This document shows positions 18,358 through 26,263 of a stretch of DNA of 64,000 bases, in pieces. The stretch is taken from NCBI GenBank assembly GCA_018262705.1, contig JADFDQ010000007.1:79230-143229 (forward strand). Direction: 5' to 3'. Position numbers and translations under genes: made by a program. The notes under the pieces were generated by a model. That model did no database searches. It was not told the origin of the DNA and saw only the letters and a list, made by a program, of their open reading frames with translations. How positions within the stretch are numbered: position 1 is the stretch's first letter; the number at the start of each line of letters is the position of its first letter. Source of the DNA: Xanthomonas sp. (lineage in GTDB: Bacteria; Pseudomonadota; Gammaproteobacteria; Xanthomonadales; Xanthomonadaceae).

Positions 18358-19795
18358 CGGTTTCAACCTGATCCCGGTGGTGCGCGAGGTGCTGTCCGAC
18401 CTCGACACGCCGCTGTCGGTGTACCTGAAACTGGCCGATGGCCCGCATACCTATTTGTTCGAATCGGTGGAAGGCGGCGAGCGCTTTGGGCGCTACTCCA
18501 TCATCGGTTTGCCGGCGCGCACCGCGTACGAATTTCGCGGGCACACGCTGGCGGTGCGCGAGCATGGCGAGGTGATCGAAACCCGCGAAGTCATCGATCC
18601 GCTGGCGGAAGTGGAGCGCCTACGGGCGCAGCATCATGTGCCGCAGATCGACGGCCTGCCTGGGTTTACCGGTGGGCTGGTGGGTTGGTTTGGCTTTGAG
18701 TGCATCGAATACATCGAGCCGCGCCTGAAAGCCAATGCCAAGCCCGATGAACTGGGCACGCCCGACATTTTGCTGATGCGCAGCGATGAGTTGGCGGTGT
18801 TCGATAATCTGAAAGGCCGGCTGTATTTGATCGTGCACGCCGACCCGCGTGCGCCGCAGGCGTGGGCGCAGGCCAACCGGCGGCTGGACGCGCTCAGTCA
18901 TCGGCTGCGCCACGGCGGCGGGCCGTATCCGGAAACGCTGCGCCCGGCGGCGCTGGATGAAGCCGATTTCGTCAGCGGCTTCACCCATGAAGGCTTTATC
19001 GACGCGGTGCAAAAAGCGCAGGACTACATCCGCGCCGGCGATGCCTTCCAAGTGGTGCTCAGCCAGCGCATGAGCGTGCCGTTCCAGGCGCGGCCGGTGG
19101 ATGTGTACCGCGCGCTGCGTGCGCTCAATCCCTCGCCCTATATGTATTTTTTGGATACCGGCGACACCCAGGTGGTGGGCTCCTCGCCCGAAATTCTGGT
19201 GCGCCAGCAAGCCGGCAAAGTGACGGTGCGGCCGATTGCCGGCACCCGACCGCGCGGCAAAACGCCAGAGGACGATCTCGCGCTGGAAGCGGAACTGCTG
19301 GCCGACCCGAAGGAGCGCGCCGAACACCTGATGTTGATTGATTTGGGCCGCAACGATGCCGGCCGCGTGTCGGTGGCCGGCAGCGTGCACGTGGGCGAGC
19401 AATTCGTGATCGAACGTTACAGCCACGTCATGCACATCGTCAGCGAAGTGACCGGGCGCTTGCAGCCGGGGCTGAGCTATACCGACGTGCTGCGCGCCAC
19501 CTTCCCAGCCGGCACGGTATCCGGCGCGCCCAAGATTCGCGCGCTGGAAATCATCCGTGAGCTTGAACCGATCAAGCGCAATGTGTATGCCGGCGCGATT
19601 GGCTATATCGGCTGGCATGGCGATGCCGACACCGCGATTGCCATCCGCACCGCCGTGATCCAAGACGGCCGCCTGCATGTGCAAGCAGGGGCGGGAATCG
19701 TGTTCGATTCCGACCCGCAAAAAGAGTGGGAAGAAACCATGAACAAAGGCCGCGCATTGTTCCGTGCGGTGGCGCAGGCGGCCAAGGGGTTGTAG
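18320..19795 (+). CDS. trpE: Anthranilate synthase component I
   Basis: 491-residue chorismate-utilising enzyme that, with TrpG, makes anthranilate, the first committed step to tryptophan. The N-terminal domain includes LLxx-type LIPVVREVLSDLDTPLSVYLKL with SVEGGERFGRYSIIG (feedback-site region); the C-terminal catalytic domain shows QRMSVPFQ, GSSPEILVR, PIAGTRPRGKTPEDD, LMLIDLGRNDAGRV and ATFPAGTVSGAPKIRALEII. The partner trpG is 2.6 kb downstream, separated by a small secreted-protein gene and a two-component system, so the two are not co-transcribed in an obvious way. Confidence 0.97.
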   Translation: MMTHAQFQQFSADGFNLIPVVREVLSDLDTPLSVYLKLADGPHTYLFESVEGGERFGRYSIIGLPARTAYEFRGHTLAVREHGEVIETREVIDPLAEVERLRAQHHVPQIDGLPGFTGGLVGWFGFECIEYIEPRLKANAKPDELGTPDILLMRSDELAVFDNLKGRLYLIVHADPRAPQAWAQANRRLDALSHRLRHGGGPYPETLRPAALDEADFVSGFTHEGFIDAVQKAQDYIRAGDAFQVVLSQRMSVPFQARPVDVYRALRALNPSPYMYFLDTGDTQVVGSSPEILVRQQAGKVTVRPIAGTRPRGKTPEDDLALEAELLADPKERAEHLMLIDLGRNDAGRVSVAGSVHVGEQFVIERYSHVMHIVSEVTGRLQPGLSYTDVLRATFPAGTVSGAPKIRALEIIRELEPIKRNVYAGAIGYIGWHGDADTAIAIRTAVIQDGRLHVQAGAGIVFDSDPQKEWEETMNKGRALFRAVAQAAKGL

Positions 19796-19802
19796 CGGCT
19801 CC

Positions 19803-19828
19803 GTAGGAGCGCACCGCAGGGGCGCGAC
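19803..19828. repeat. Dispersed GTAGGAGCGCACC repeat
   Basis: A 26-bp copy (GTAGGAGCGCACCGCAGGGG then CGCGAC) immediately after trpE; same family as the array inside the MmeI-like gene. The rest of 19796-19999 holds no recognisable gene. Confidence 0.85.
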
Positions 19829-19999
19829 TGGCAGTGCGGCGGCGCAGAGGTTGTAGCCACAGTCAGCGCAGCACATCGGATTCATGAACAATTCTTCATC
19901 TTGCGGACACCGGCCTGAGAAGTGGGCAAGCGCAATCTGCACGGGCGATGGGGCGCACCCCACCGAGTACCCCAACAACCACGGATTGCGAGGAACACC

Positions 20000-20227
20000 A
20001 TGAACACCATTCGCCAGACCCTGTTTGCCGCCGCCTTGTCCGCCGTTGCCGGCGTTGCCATGGCCGCCGCTCCGGCCACCCCCGCCACGCCGGCGACCCC
20101 GGCCGCCAGCCAGGCCAAGCCGGCTGCGCAGGCACCGAAGACCCACAAGTCGGTCAAGCACCAGGCCAAGACTGCGAAGTCGGCGACCCCGGTGCCGGTG
20201 GCTTCCACGGCTCCGGCCAGCAAGTAA
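20000..20227 (+). CDS. Small secreted Ala/Pro/Lys-rich protein (acid-shock-protein-like composition)
   Basis: 75 residues: a clear signal peptide (MNTIRQTLFAAALSAVAGVA, predicted cut after AMA/AMAA) followed by low-complexity PATPATPATPA and a basic tail rich in Lys and His (PKTHKSVKHQAKTAKS). Composition and size resemble periplasmic Asr-type acid-shock proteins, but there is no diagnostic motif. The ATG follows GAGGAA. It is closed by a strong intrinsic terminator before the response regulator gene. Confidence 0.75.
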   Translation: MNTIRQTLFAAALSAVAGVAMAAAPATPATPATPAASQAKPAAQAPKTHKSVKHQAKTAKSATPVPVASTAPASK

Positions 20228-20290
20228 GCAAGACCGCCCGCGATGCGGACGTTCACCCTCCCTGGGCGTTCGCGTCGTTCCGATCCGCAT

Positions 20291-20330
20291 GCATGCCCCG
20301 CAGGTTCACGCCTGCGGGGTATGCTTTTTA
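20291..20330 (+). terminator. Rho-independent terminator
   Basis: GCATGCCCCGCAGG pairs with CCTGCGGGGTATGC (14 bp with one G-T) around a TTCACG loop and is followed by TTTTTA. It ends the small secreted-protein transcript 16 bp before the response-regulator ATG. Confidence 0.88.
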
Positions 20331-20345
20331 GACGGGGGGAATCCC

Positions 20346-21023
20346 ATGCGCATCCTGCTGGTCGAAGACGACGCTCACACCGCCGCGTTCATCTGCAAGG
20401 GGCTGCGCGAAGGCGGCCATGCGGTGGATCACGCTGCGGACGGCAAGCAGGGGTTGTTTTTCGGCACCACCGAGCCGTTCGATGCGATCGTTCTGGATCG
20501 CATGCTGCCCGGTCTGGACGGGTTGACCGTATTGCGCACGCTGCGTGGGGCCGGCAATCGCGTGCCGGTGCTGCTGCTGACGGCGCTGGGCGAGGTTGAA
20601 CATCGCGTGGAAGGGCTGCGTGCCGGCGCCGACGACTATCTTGTCAAACCGTTCGCATTCGCCGAACTGAGCGCGCGTCTGGACGGCATCGTCCGCCGCA
20701 ATCAGGCCGGCGACGCCCTCCAGCCCACGCGGATTGTCGTGGACGATCTGGAACTGGATCTGCTGTCGCGCGAAGCCAAACGCACTGGCAGGCGGATCGA
20801 ATTGCAGCCGCGCGAATTCAGCCTGCTGGAATTCTTGATGCGCCATGCAGGCCAGGTGGTCACCCGGACGATGCTGCTGGAAGCGGTCTGGGATTACCAC
20901 TTCGATCCGCAGACCAACGTCATCGACGTCCACATCAGCCGGCTGCGTCAAAAGATCGATCACGGTTTCGACAAGCCGCTGCTGCACACCGTGCGCGGCG
21001 CCGGCTACCGGTTGTCGACATGA
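20346..21023 (+). CDS. OmpR/PhoB-family response regulator
   Basis: 225 residues: receiver domain with acidic pocket EDD (7-9), phospho-acceptor Asp51 (VLDRMLPGLDG), Thr (LLTAL) and Lys (YLVKPF), then a winged-helix DNA-binding domain with LQPREFSLLEFLMRHAGQVVTR and VDVHISRLRQKID. The closest group by pattern is CusR/CopR/QseB-like, but the stimulus cannot be told. The stop overlaps the histidine kinase ATG (ATGA). Confidence 0.93.
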   Translation: MRILLVEDDAHTAAFICKGLREGGHAVDHAADGKQGLFFGTTEPFDAIVLDRMLPGLDGLTVLRTLRGAGNRVPVLLLTALGEVEHRVEGLRAGADDYLVKPFAFAELSARLDGIVRRNQAGDALQPTRIVVDDLELDLLSREAKRTGRRIELQPREFSLLEFLMRHAGQVVTRTMLLEAVWDYHFDPQTNVIDVHISRLRQKIDHGFDKPLLHTVRGAGYRLST

Positions 21024-22372
21024 AGCGGCAGTTTCCCTCCACCAGCGCGCGGCTTGCGCTGGTCGTGATGGGGTTTTTCCTTGCCGCGTTCGTCGTGATC
21101 GGTGGCGGCGTGTATTTTGCGGTGTCCACCCTGCTGCTGGACGATGCGCGCGGATTGGTGCGCGCCGATGCCAGCGATCTGATGGACATCTATCGCGACG
21201 ATGGGCCGGACGGGCTGAAGATGGAATTGCATGCGCGCATCGAGGACGGCAGCGACGATCCGAATGCCGTCTATGCGCTGACCGGCCCGCAGGGCAGTGC
21301 GCTGCTCGGCAGGATGCCGGCCGCCTTGCGCAGCGGCGAGCGTTCGCGTTGGATCGAATTCAACGAGCGCGATCCCGGCGGCGGCAATCTGCGCGTGGTC
21401 GCGGTCGAGCGCGTCATGCCGGGCGGCGAAACCCTGCTGGTGGGCCAGGAGCTGGCGGCGCAGGATCGGCTGTTGGCCTTGATGCAGCGCACTGCTCTGC
21501 TCGCGCTGTTGGCGGCGGTGGTGCTGGGCGCGCTGGTGGGCTGTCTGATCTCGCGCTGGGTGGCGCGCCGGCTGCGCAGCCTCGACGCCACGGTCGGGCG
21601 CGTCGGTGAAGGGCAGCTGGATTTGCGCGCTGCGGTCGATCACAGCGGCGATGCGTTCGATCAGGTAGCGCTGCGCTTCAACACGATGCTCGACCGCATC
21701 GAAGACCTGCTGAACGGAGTGCGCCACGCCACCGACCACATCGCCCACGACCTACGCACTCCCCTGACGCGCCTGCACAACCGGCTGGAGCGACTGCGGC
21801 AAACGGACGAGGCCGAGGCGGTGCACGCGGGGTTGGGGCGGGCATTGGCGGAAACCGACCAGTTGCTGCAATCCTTTGCCGCGCTGCTGCGGCTGTCGCG
21901 GATCGAAGCGCAGCCGCCGGATGTGCAGGCGCCGGAAATCGCGATGCAGGCGCTGGTCGAAGATGCGATCGAAATGTACGAGCCGGTTGCGGCCAAACGC
22001 GAGATCCGGATCGAGGCGAATTTGCACGCGGCCAGCGCGCGCGGCGATCGCGACCAGTTGTTCCAACTGCTGGTGAACCTGCTCGACAACGCGCTGAAAT
22101 ATGCGCCGGAAGCCAGCGCGGTTGCGGTGCTGCTGGCGGATTCCGGCGCGGGTGCGGTTGTGGAAATTGCCGACAACGGCGCCGGCATCCCCGAATCCGA
22201 GCGCGCGCGCGTGTTCGACCGCTTCCAGCGCCTGGAAGCGCATCGCGGCACGCCCGGCGTCGGGCTGGGCCTGAGCCTGGTGCGCGCGATCGTGCATCAC
22301 CACGGCGGCCGCGTGCTTCTGCTCGACAATGCGCCCGGCCTGCGGGTGCGGGTGCTGTTGCCACCGCCATGA
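21020..22372 (+). CDS. Membrane sensor histidine kinase
   Basis: 450 residues with two membrane helices (about 11-35 and 155-178) flanking a roughly 120-residue periplasmic sensor, a HAMP-like linker, the H-box with His243 in HIAHDLRTPLTRLHNRLERL, N-box LLVNLLDNALKYAPE, G1 IADNGAGIPESERARVF and G2 GVGLGLSLVRAIV. It is translationally coupled to the upstream response regulator, its cognate partner. The sensor domain carries no obvious metal-binding His cluster. Confidence 0.93.
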   Translation: MKRQFPSTSARLALVVMGFFLAAFVVIGGGVYFAVSTLLLDDARGLVRADASDLMDIYRDDGPDGLKMELHARIEDGSDDPNAVYALTGPQGSALLGRMPAALRSGERSRWIEFNERDPGGGNLRVVAVERVMPGGETLLVGQELAAQDRLLALMQRTALLALLAAVVLGALVGCLISRWVARRLRSLDATVGRVGEGQLDLRAAVDHSGDAFDQVALRFNTMLDRIEDLLNGVRHATDHIAHDLRTPLTRLHNRLERLRQTDEAEAVHAGLGRALAETDQLLQSFAALLRLSRIEAQPPDVQAPEIAMQALVEDAIEMYEPVAAKREIRIEANLHAASARGDRDQLFQLLVNLLDNALKYAPEASAVAVLLADSGAGAVVEIADNGAGIPESERARVFDRFQRLEAHRGTPGVGLGLSLVRAIVHHHGGRVLLLDNAPGLRVRVLLPPP

Positions 22373-22447
22373 CGCCGCGAGCCGGAACTTGGCCTTGCGT
22401 TATCCTGCACAGCCCCCCGCACGCCGCCCAATCGGGCGCACACCGCC

Positions 22448-23032
22448 ATGTTGCTGATGCTCGACAACTACGACAGTTTCACCTTCAACCTCGTGCAGTA
22501 CTTGCAGGAACTGGGCGCCGAGGTGCGGGTGGAGCGCAACGATGCGCTGAGCGTGGCGCAGATCAAGGCGCTGGCCCCGGAGCGGATCGTGATTTCCCCC
22601 GGGCCGTGCACGCCCAACGAGGCCGGCGTGTCGCTGGACGTCATCCGCGAACTGGGGCCGCAGATTCCGATTTTCGGCGTCTGCCTTGGCTATCAGGCGC
22701 TGGGGCAGGTGTACGGCGGCAGCGTGGTGCGCGCCGGACGGATCATGCATGGCAAAACCTCCGCGATCCATCACCAGGGCAAGGGCGTGTTCGCCAACCT
22801 GCCCGATCCGTTCGAGGCCACCCGCTACCACTCGCTGGTGGTCGATAAAAACAGCGTGCCGGAGTGCCTCGAAGTGACCGCATGGACGGAAAACGACGAC
22901 GGTTCGGTCGAGGAACTGATGGGACTGCGCCACCGCACGTTTCCGGTGGAAGGCGTGCAGTTTCACCCCGAGTCCATCCTCACCCAGCACGGCCACGCGC
23001 TGCTGAAGAATTTTCTGGAACGCACGGCATGA
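22448..23032 (+). CDS. trpG: Anthranilate synthase component II (glutamine amidotransferase)
   Basis: 194-residue class I glutamine amidotransferase that supplies ammonia to TrpE. The catalytic Cys79 sits in [11 protein letters not shown], and the His/Glu pair in [13 protein letters not shown]; oxyanion region [11 protein letters not shown] is normal. The TGA overlaps the trpD ATG (ATGA). It may also serve PabB (aminodeoxychorismate synthase) in organisms without pabA. Confidence 0.96.
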   Translation: MLLMLDNYDSFTFNLVQYLQELGAEVRVERNDALSVAQIKALAPERIVISPGPCTPNEAGVSLDVIRELGPQIPIFGVCLGYQALGQVYGGSVVRAGRIMHGKTSAIHHQGKGVFANLPDPFEATRYHSLVVDKNSVPECLEVTAWTENDDGSVEELMGLRHRTFPVEGVQFHPESILTQHGHALLKNFLERTA

Positions 23033-24063
23033 CCCTCACCCCGCAAGACGCCCTGCAGCGCGCGATCGAACACCGCGAGATCTTTTTCGACGAAATGGTC
23101 GAGCTGATGCGGCAGATCATGCGCGGCGAAGTCAGTCCGGCGATGACCTCGGCGATCCTCACCGGGCTGCGAGTGAAGAAGGAAACCGTGGGCGAAATCG
23201 CGGCGGCGGCCACGGTGCTGCGCGAGTTCGCGCTGCCGGTGACGGTGGACGCGCCCGCACATCTGGTCGATATCGTCGGCACCGGCGGCGACGGCGCGCA
23301 CACCTTCAACATTTCCACCGCATCGATGTTCGTGGTCGCCGCGGCCGGGGCGAAGGTGGCCAAGCACGGCAACCGCAGCGTCTCGTCGAAATCCGGCAGC
23401 GCCGATGTGCTGGAGGCGCTGGGCGCGCGGATCGACCTGCAGCCGGCGCAGGTGGCGCAGTGCATCGACCGCACCGGGATCGGCTTCATGTTCGCGCCGA
23501 TCCACCATCCGGCGATGAAAGCGGTGGCGCCGGTGCGGCGCGAGATGGGTGTGCGCACGATCTTCAACATCCTCGGGCCGCTGATCAACCCGGCCGGCGC
23601 GCCGAACACCCTGATGGGCGTGTTCCATCCGGATCTGGTCGGCATCCAAGTGCGCGTGCTGCAGGAATTGGGCGCGCAGCGTGCGCTGGTGGTCTGGGGC
23701 CGCGACGGCATGGACGAACTGTCGCTGGGCGCCGGCACCCTGGTCGGCGAACTGCGCGACGGCAAGGTGCGCGAATACGAACTGCACCCGGAAGATTTCG
23801 GCATCGCCATGGCGCACAGCCGCAACCTGAAAGTGAAGGACGCGACCGAATCGAAGGCGATGCTGTTGGACGCGCTGGAGAACCGCGACGGCCTGCCGCG
23901 CGAGATCGTGGCCTACAACGCCGGCGCCGCGCTGTACGTGGCCGGGATTGCTGAGGACGTGATGGACGGCATCGCCCGCGCGCGCAAGGCGCTGGCCGAC
24001 GGCTCGGCGCGGGCGAAGCTCGATGCCTTCGTGACGACGACCCGGGAACTGGCCGGCGCTTGA
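23029..24063 (+). CDS. trpD: Anthranilate phosphoribosyltransferase
   Basis: 344-residue enzyme transferring phosphoribosyl to anthranilate. The PRPP and anthranilate signatures are present: [71 protein letters not shown]. The start overlaps the trpG stop. The next trp gene (trpC) lies 7 kb downstream, after the cyanophycin cluster. Confidence 0.96.
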   Translation: MTLTPQDALQRAIEHREIFFDEMVELMRQIMRGEVSPAMTSAILTGLRVKKETVGEIAAAATVLREFALPVTVDAPAHLVDIVGTGGDGAHTFNISTASMFVVAAAGAKVAKHGNRSVSSKSGSADVLEALGARIDLQPAQVAQCIDRTGIGFMFAPIHHPAMKAVAPVRREMGVRTIFNILGPLINPAGAPNTLMGVFHPDLVGIQVRVLQELGAQRALVVWGRDGMDELSLGAGTLVGELRDGKVREYELHPEDFGIAMAHSRNLKVKDATESKAMLLDALENRDGLPREIVAYNAGAALYVAGIAEDVMDGIARARKALADGSARAKLDAFVTTTRELAGA

Positions 24064-24094
24064 CGCGCCCGCGGGCCGGCCGCAGTCTGCGCCG

Positions 24095-25270
24095 ATGCAT
24101 TCACGACTCACCCTGCTGCGCAACGCCAACGTCCATGCGCCCGAGCCGCTGGGCCATCGCCATCTGCTGCTCGGTGGCGGGAGCGTGCTGTGGATGGGAG
24201 CCGGCGATCCCGGATTGCCGGCATCGCTGGCTGCGAACATTGTCGATCTGGAAGGGCGGCGGCTGGTGCCCGGTTTCATCGACGCCCACGTCCACGTGAC
24301 CGGCGGCGGCGGTGAAGCGGGGCACGCCACCCGAGTCCCGGCGCCGGGCCTGAGCCGCTACACCCGCGCCGGCGTGACCACCGTGGTCGGCCTGCTGGGC
24401 ACCGACGATCTGGCGCGCGGCATGAAGGATCTGCTGGCCCACGTGTACGGGCTGCGCGAGGAAGGGCTGTCGGCGTTCGCGTGGTGCGGTGGCTACCACC
24501 TGCCGCCGGCGACGCTGACCGGCAGCGTGCGCGGCGATATTGCACTGGTCGAGCCGATTCTCGGTGTCGGCGAATTGGCGCTGAGCGACCACCGTTCCAG
24601 CCAGCCGACGCTGGACGATCTGCTGCGCGTGGCGTCCGAGGCCCACGTCGGCGGATTGATGAGCGGCAAGGCCGGCGTCGTCCATCTGCATTTGGGGGAT
24701 GGCGCGCGCGGGCTGGATCTGGTGCGGCAGGCGCTGAATATCAGCGAGCTGCCGGCGCGGGTGTTTCAGCCGACCCACGTCAACCGCAAGAAGGCGCTGT
24801 TTGAAGAAGCGCTGGATCTGGCGCGACGCGGCTGCCACATCGACGTCACCGCGTTCCCGGTCGCAGAAGGCGAGGATGCCTGGTTGGCCGAGGACGCGCT
24901 GCTGCGCTATTTCGACAGCGACGCGCCGCCGCAGCGGATCAGCGTCAGTTCCGACGGCGGCGGTTGTTTGCCCAGCTTCGATGCCGAAGGGCGGGTGACG
25001 CACATGGACGTGGGCGATTCATTCGCTTTGGCGCAAACGCTGAAGATGCTGCTGGCGCGCGGGCTGCCGCTGGAACGCGCGCTGCCGGCGTTCACCAGCA
25101 ATCCGGCAACCCTGCTGCGGCTTGCAGACAAGGGCAGGATTGCGGTCGGAGCCGACGCCGATCTGGTGGCGCTGGATGCCGGCGGCGGCATCGACGCGGT
25201 CTGGGCGCGCGGCGTGGTACAGGTTGCAGGCGGCGCGGTGCTGCGCCGTGGTACGTTCGAGAATGCGTGA
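24095..25270 (+). CDS. iadA: Isoaspartyl dipeptidase (beta-aspartyl peptidase)
   Basis: 391-residue amidohydrolase. Metal-binding HVH is in GFIDAHVHVTGGGGE, the carboxylated-Lys region in GLMSGKAGVVHLHLGD, further His in QPTHVNRKK and the catalytic Asp in SVSSDGGGCLP, all as in IadA. The enzyme hydrolyses beta-aspartyl dipeptides. Its position directly before cyanophycinase strongly suggests that it finishes cyanophycin breakdown by splitting beta-Asp-Arg into aspartate and arginine. It starts 31 bp after trpD. Confidence 0.93.
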   Translation: MHSRLTLLRNANVHAPEPLGHRHLLLGGGSVLWMGAGDPGLPASLAANIVDLEGRRLVPGFIDAHVHVTGGGGEAGHATRVPAPGLSRYTRAGVTTVVGLLGTDDLARGMKDLLAHVYGLREEGLSAFAWCGGYHLPPATLTGSVRGDIALVEPILGVGELALSDHRSSQPTLDDLLRVASEAHVGGLMSGKAGVVHLHLGDGARGLDLVRQALNISELPARVFQPTHVNRKKALFEEALDLARRGCHIDVTAFPVAEGEDAWLAEDALLRYFDSDAPPQRISVSSDGGGCLPSFDAEGRVTHMDVGDSFALAQTLKMLLARGLPLERALPAFTSNPATLLRLADKGRIAVGADADLVALDAGGGIDAVWARGVVQVAGGAVLRRGTFENA

Positions 25271-25362
25271 TTGAGGTCTGAACAACGCCATCCCGGCGTT
25301 GTCAGCCTGCGCCGAGTCCGGGACATGCCCGATTTCGGCACGAACGAGGAAATTCGCAAACG

Positions 25363-26205
25363 ATGTGTCCAAGCAAAGTGGCCGACGGCGAAGCGCGCGG
25401 CTGGATCGTCCCGATCGGTGGGGCGGAAGACAAACAAACCCATCCCGACGTGCTGTCCCGCTTCGTCGCCCTGTGCGGCGGCAAGGACGCGCGGATCGCG
25501 GTCATCCCGACTGCCAGTGTGTTGGCGGAAACCGGCGCGCAGTACCAGCGGTTGTTCCCCGAGCTCGGTGCCGGTCGGGTCGATGTGCTCGATTTCGACA
25601 CCCGCCGCGACGCCAGCGAGAAGAATCGGCTGGAGATCCTCGAACAGGCCACCGGCGTGTTCTTTACCGGCGGCAACCAGTTGCGCATTTCGACCCTGCT
25701 CGGTGGCACCCCGGTCGCCAAGCTGATCCGCATCATGAGCGCGCGCGGGGTGACGGTGGGCGGCACCAGCGCCGGTGCCAGCATCCTGTCCGAGCACATG
25801 ATCGCCTACGGCAGCGAGGGCGCCTCGCCGCGCGCCAGCAGCGTGCGCCTGGCGCCGGGGCTGGGGCTGACCAACCGCTTCGTCATCGACCAGCACTTCC
25901 GTCAACGCGACCGCCTCGGCCGGCTGACCGCGGCGATGGCCTACAACCCGTTCGCGGTCGGCATTGGTCTGGACGAAGACACCGCCGCCTTCATCGCCCC
26001 CGACAACACGCTGGAAGTGGAAGGCAGCGGCGCGATCACCGTGGTCGACGCCAGTTCGATGAGTTTTTCCTCGATGTCGGAAGTCGGCCAGAACGATGCG
26101 GTGTGCATGCTGGGCTTGACCGTGCATATCCTGACCGCAGGGGCGACTTTCAACCTGAGCACGCGCAAGGCCAGCGCCGGCAAGTTGGCGCACAGCAAGG
26201 ACTGA
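25363..26205 (+). CDS. cphB: Cyanophycinase
   Basis: 280-residue serine exopeptidase (family S51) that releases beta-Asp-Arg dipeptides from cyanophycin. The nucleophile elbow GGTSAGASI, the upstream FFTGGNQLRI loop and DQHFRQRDRLGRL with the conserved His and Arg are all present. No signal peptide is seen, so it acts on intracellular granules. It lies between iadA and the synthetase cphA, giving a full make-and-recycle module. Confidence 0.95.
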   Translation: MCPSKVADGEARGWIVPIGGAEDKQTHPDVLSRFVALCGGKDARIAVIPTASVLAETGAQYQRLFPELGAGRVDVLDFDTRRDASEKNRLEILEQATGVFFTGGNQLRISTLLGGTPVAKLIRIMSARGVTVGGTSAGASILSEHMIAYGSEGASPRASSVRLAPGLGLTNRFVIDQHFRQRDRLGRLTAAMAYNPFAVGIGLDEDTAAFIAPDNTLEVEGSGAITVVDASSMSFSSMSEVGQNDAVCMLGLTVHILTAGATFNLSTRKASAGKLAHSKD

Positions 26206-26263
26206 GGGCGCGGCGCGGTCGTCGAAAAAGCAAACGATCATTGAAACAACGGGGGATGGCTCG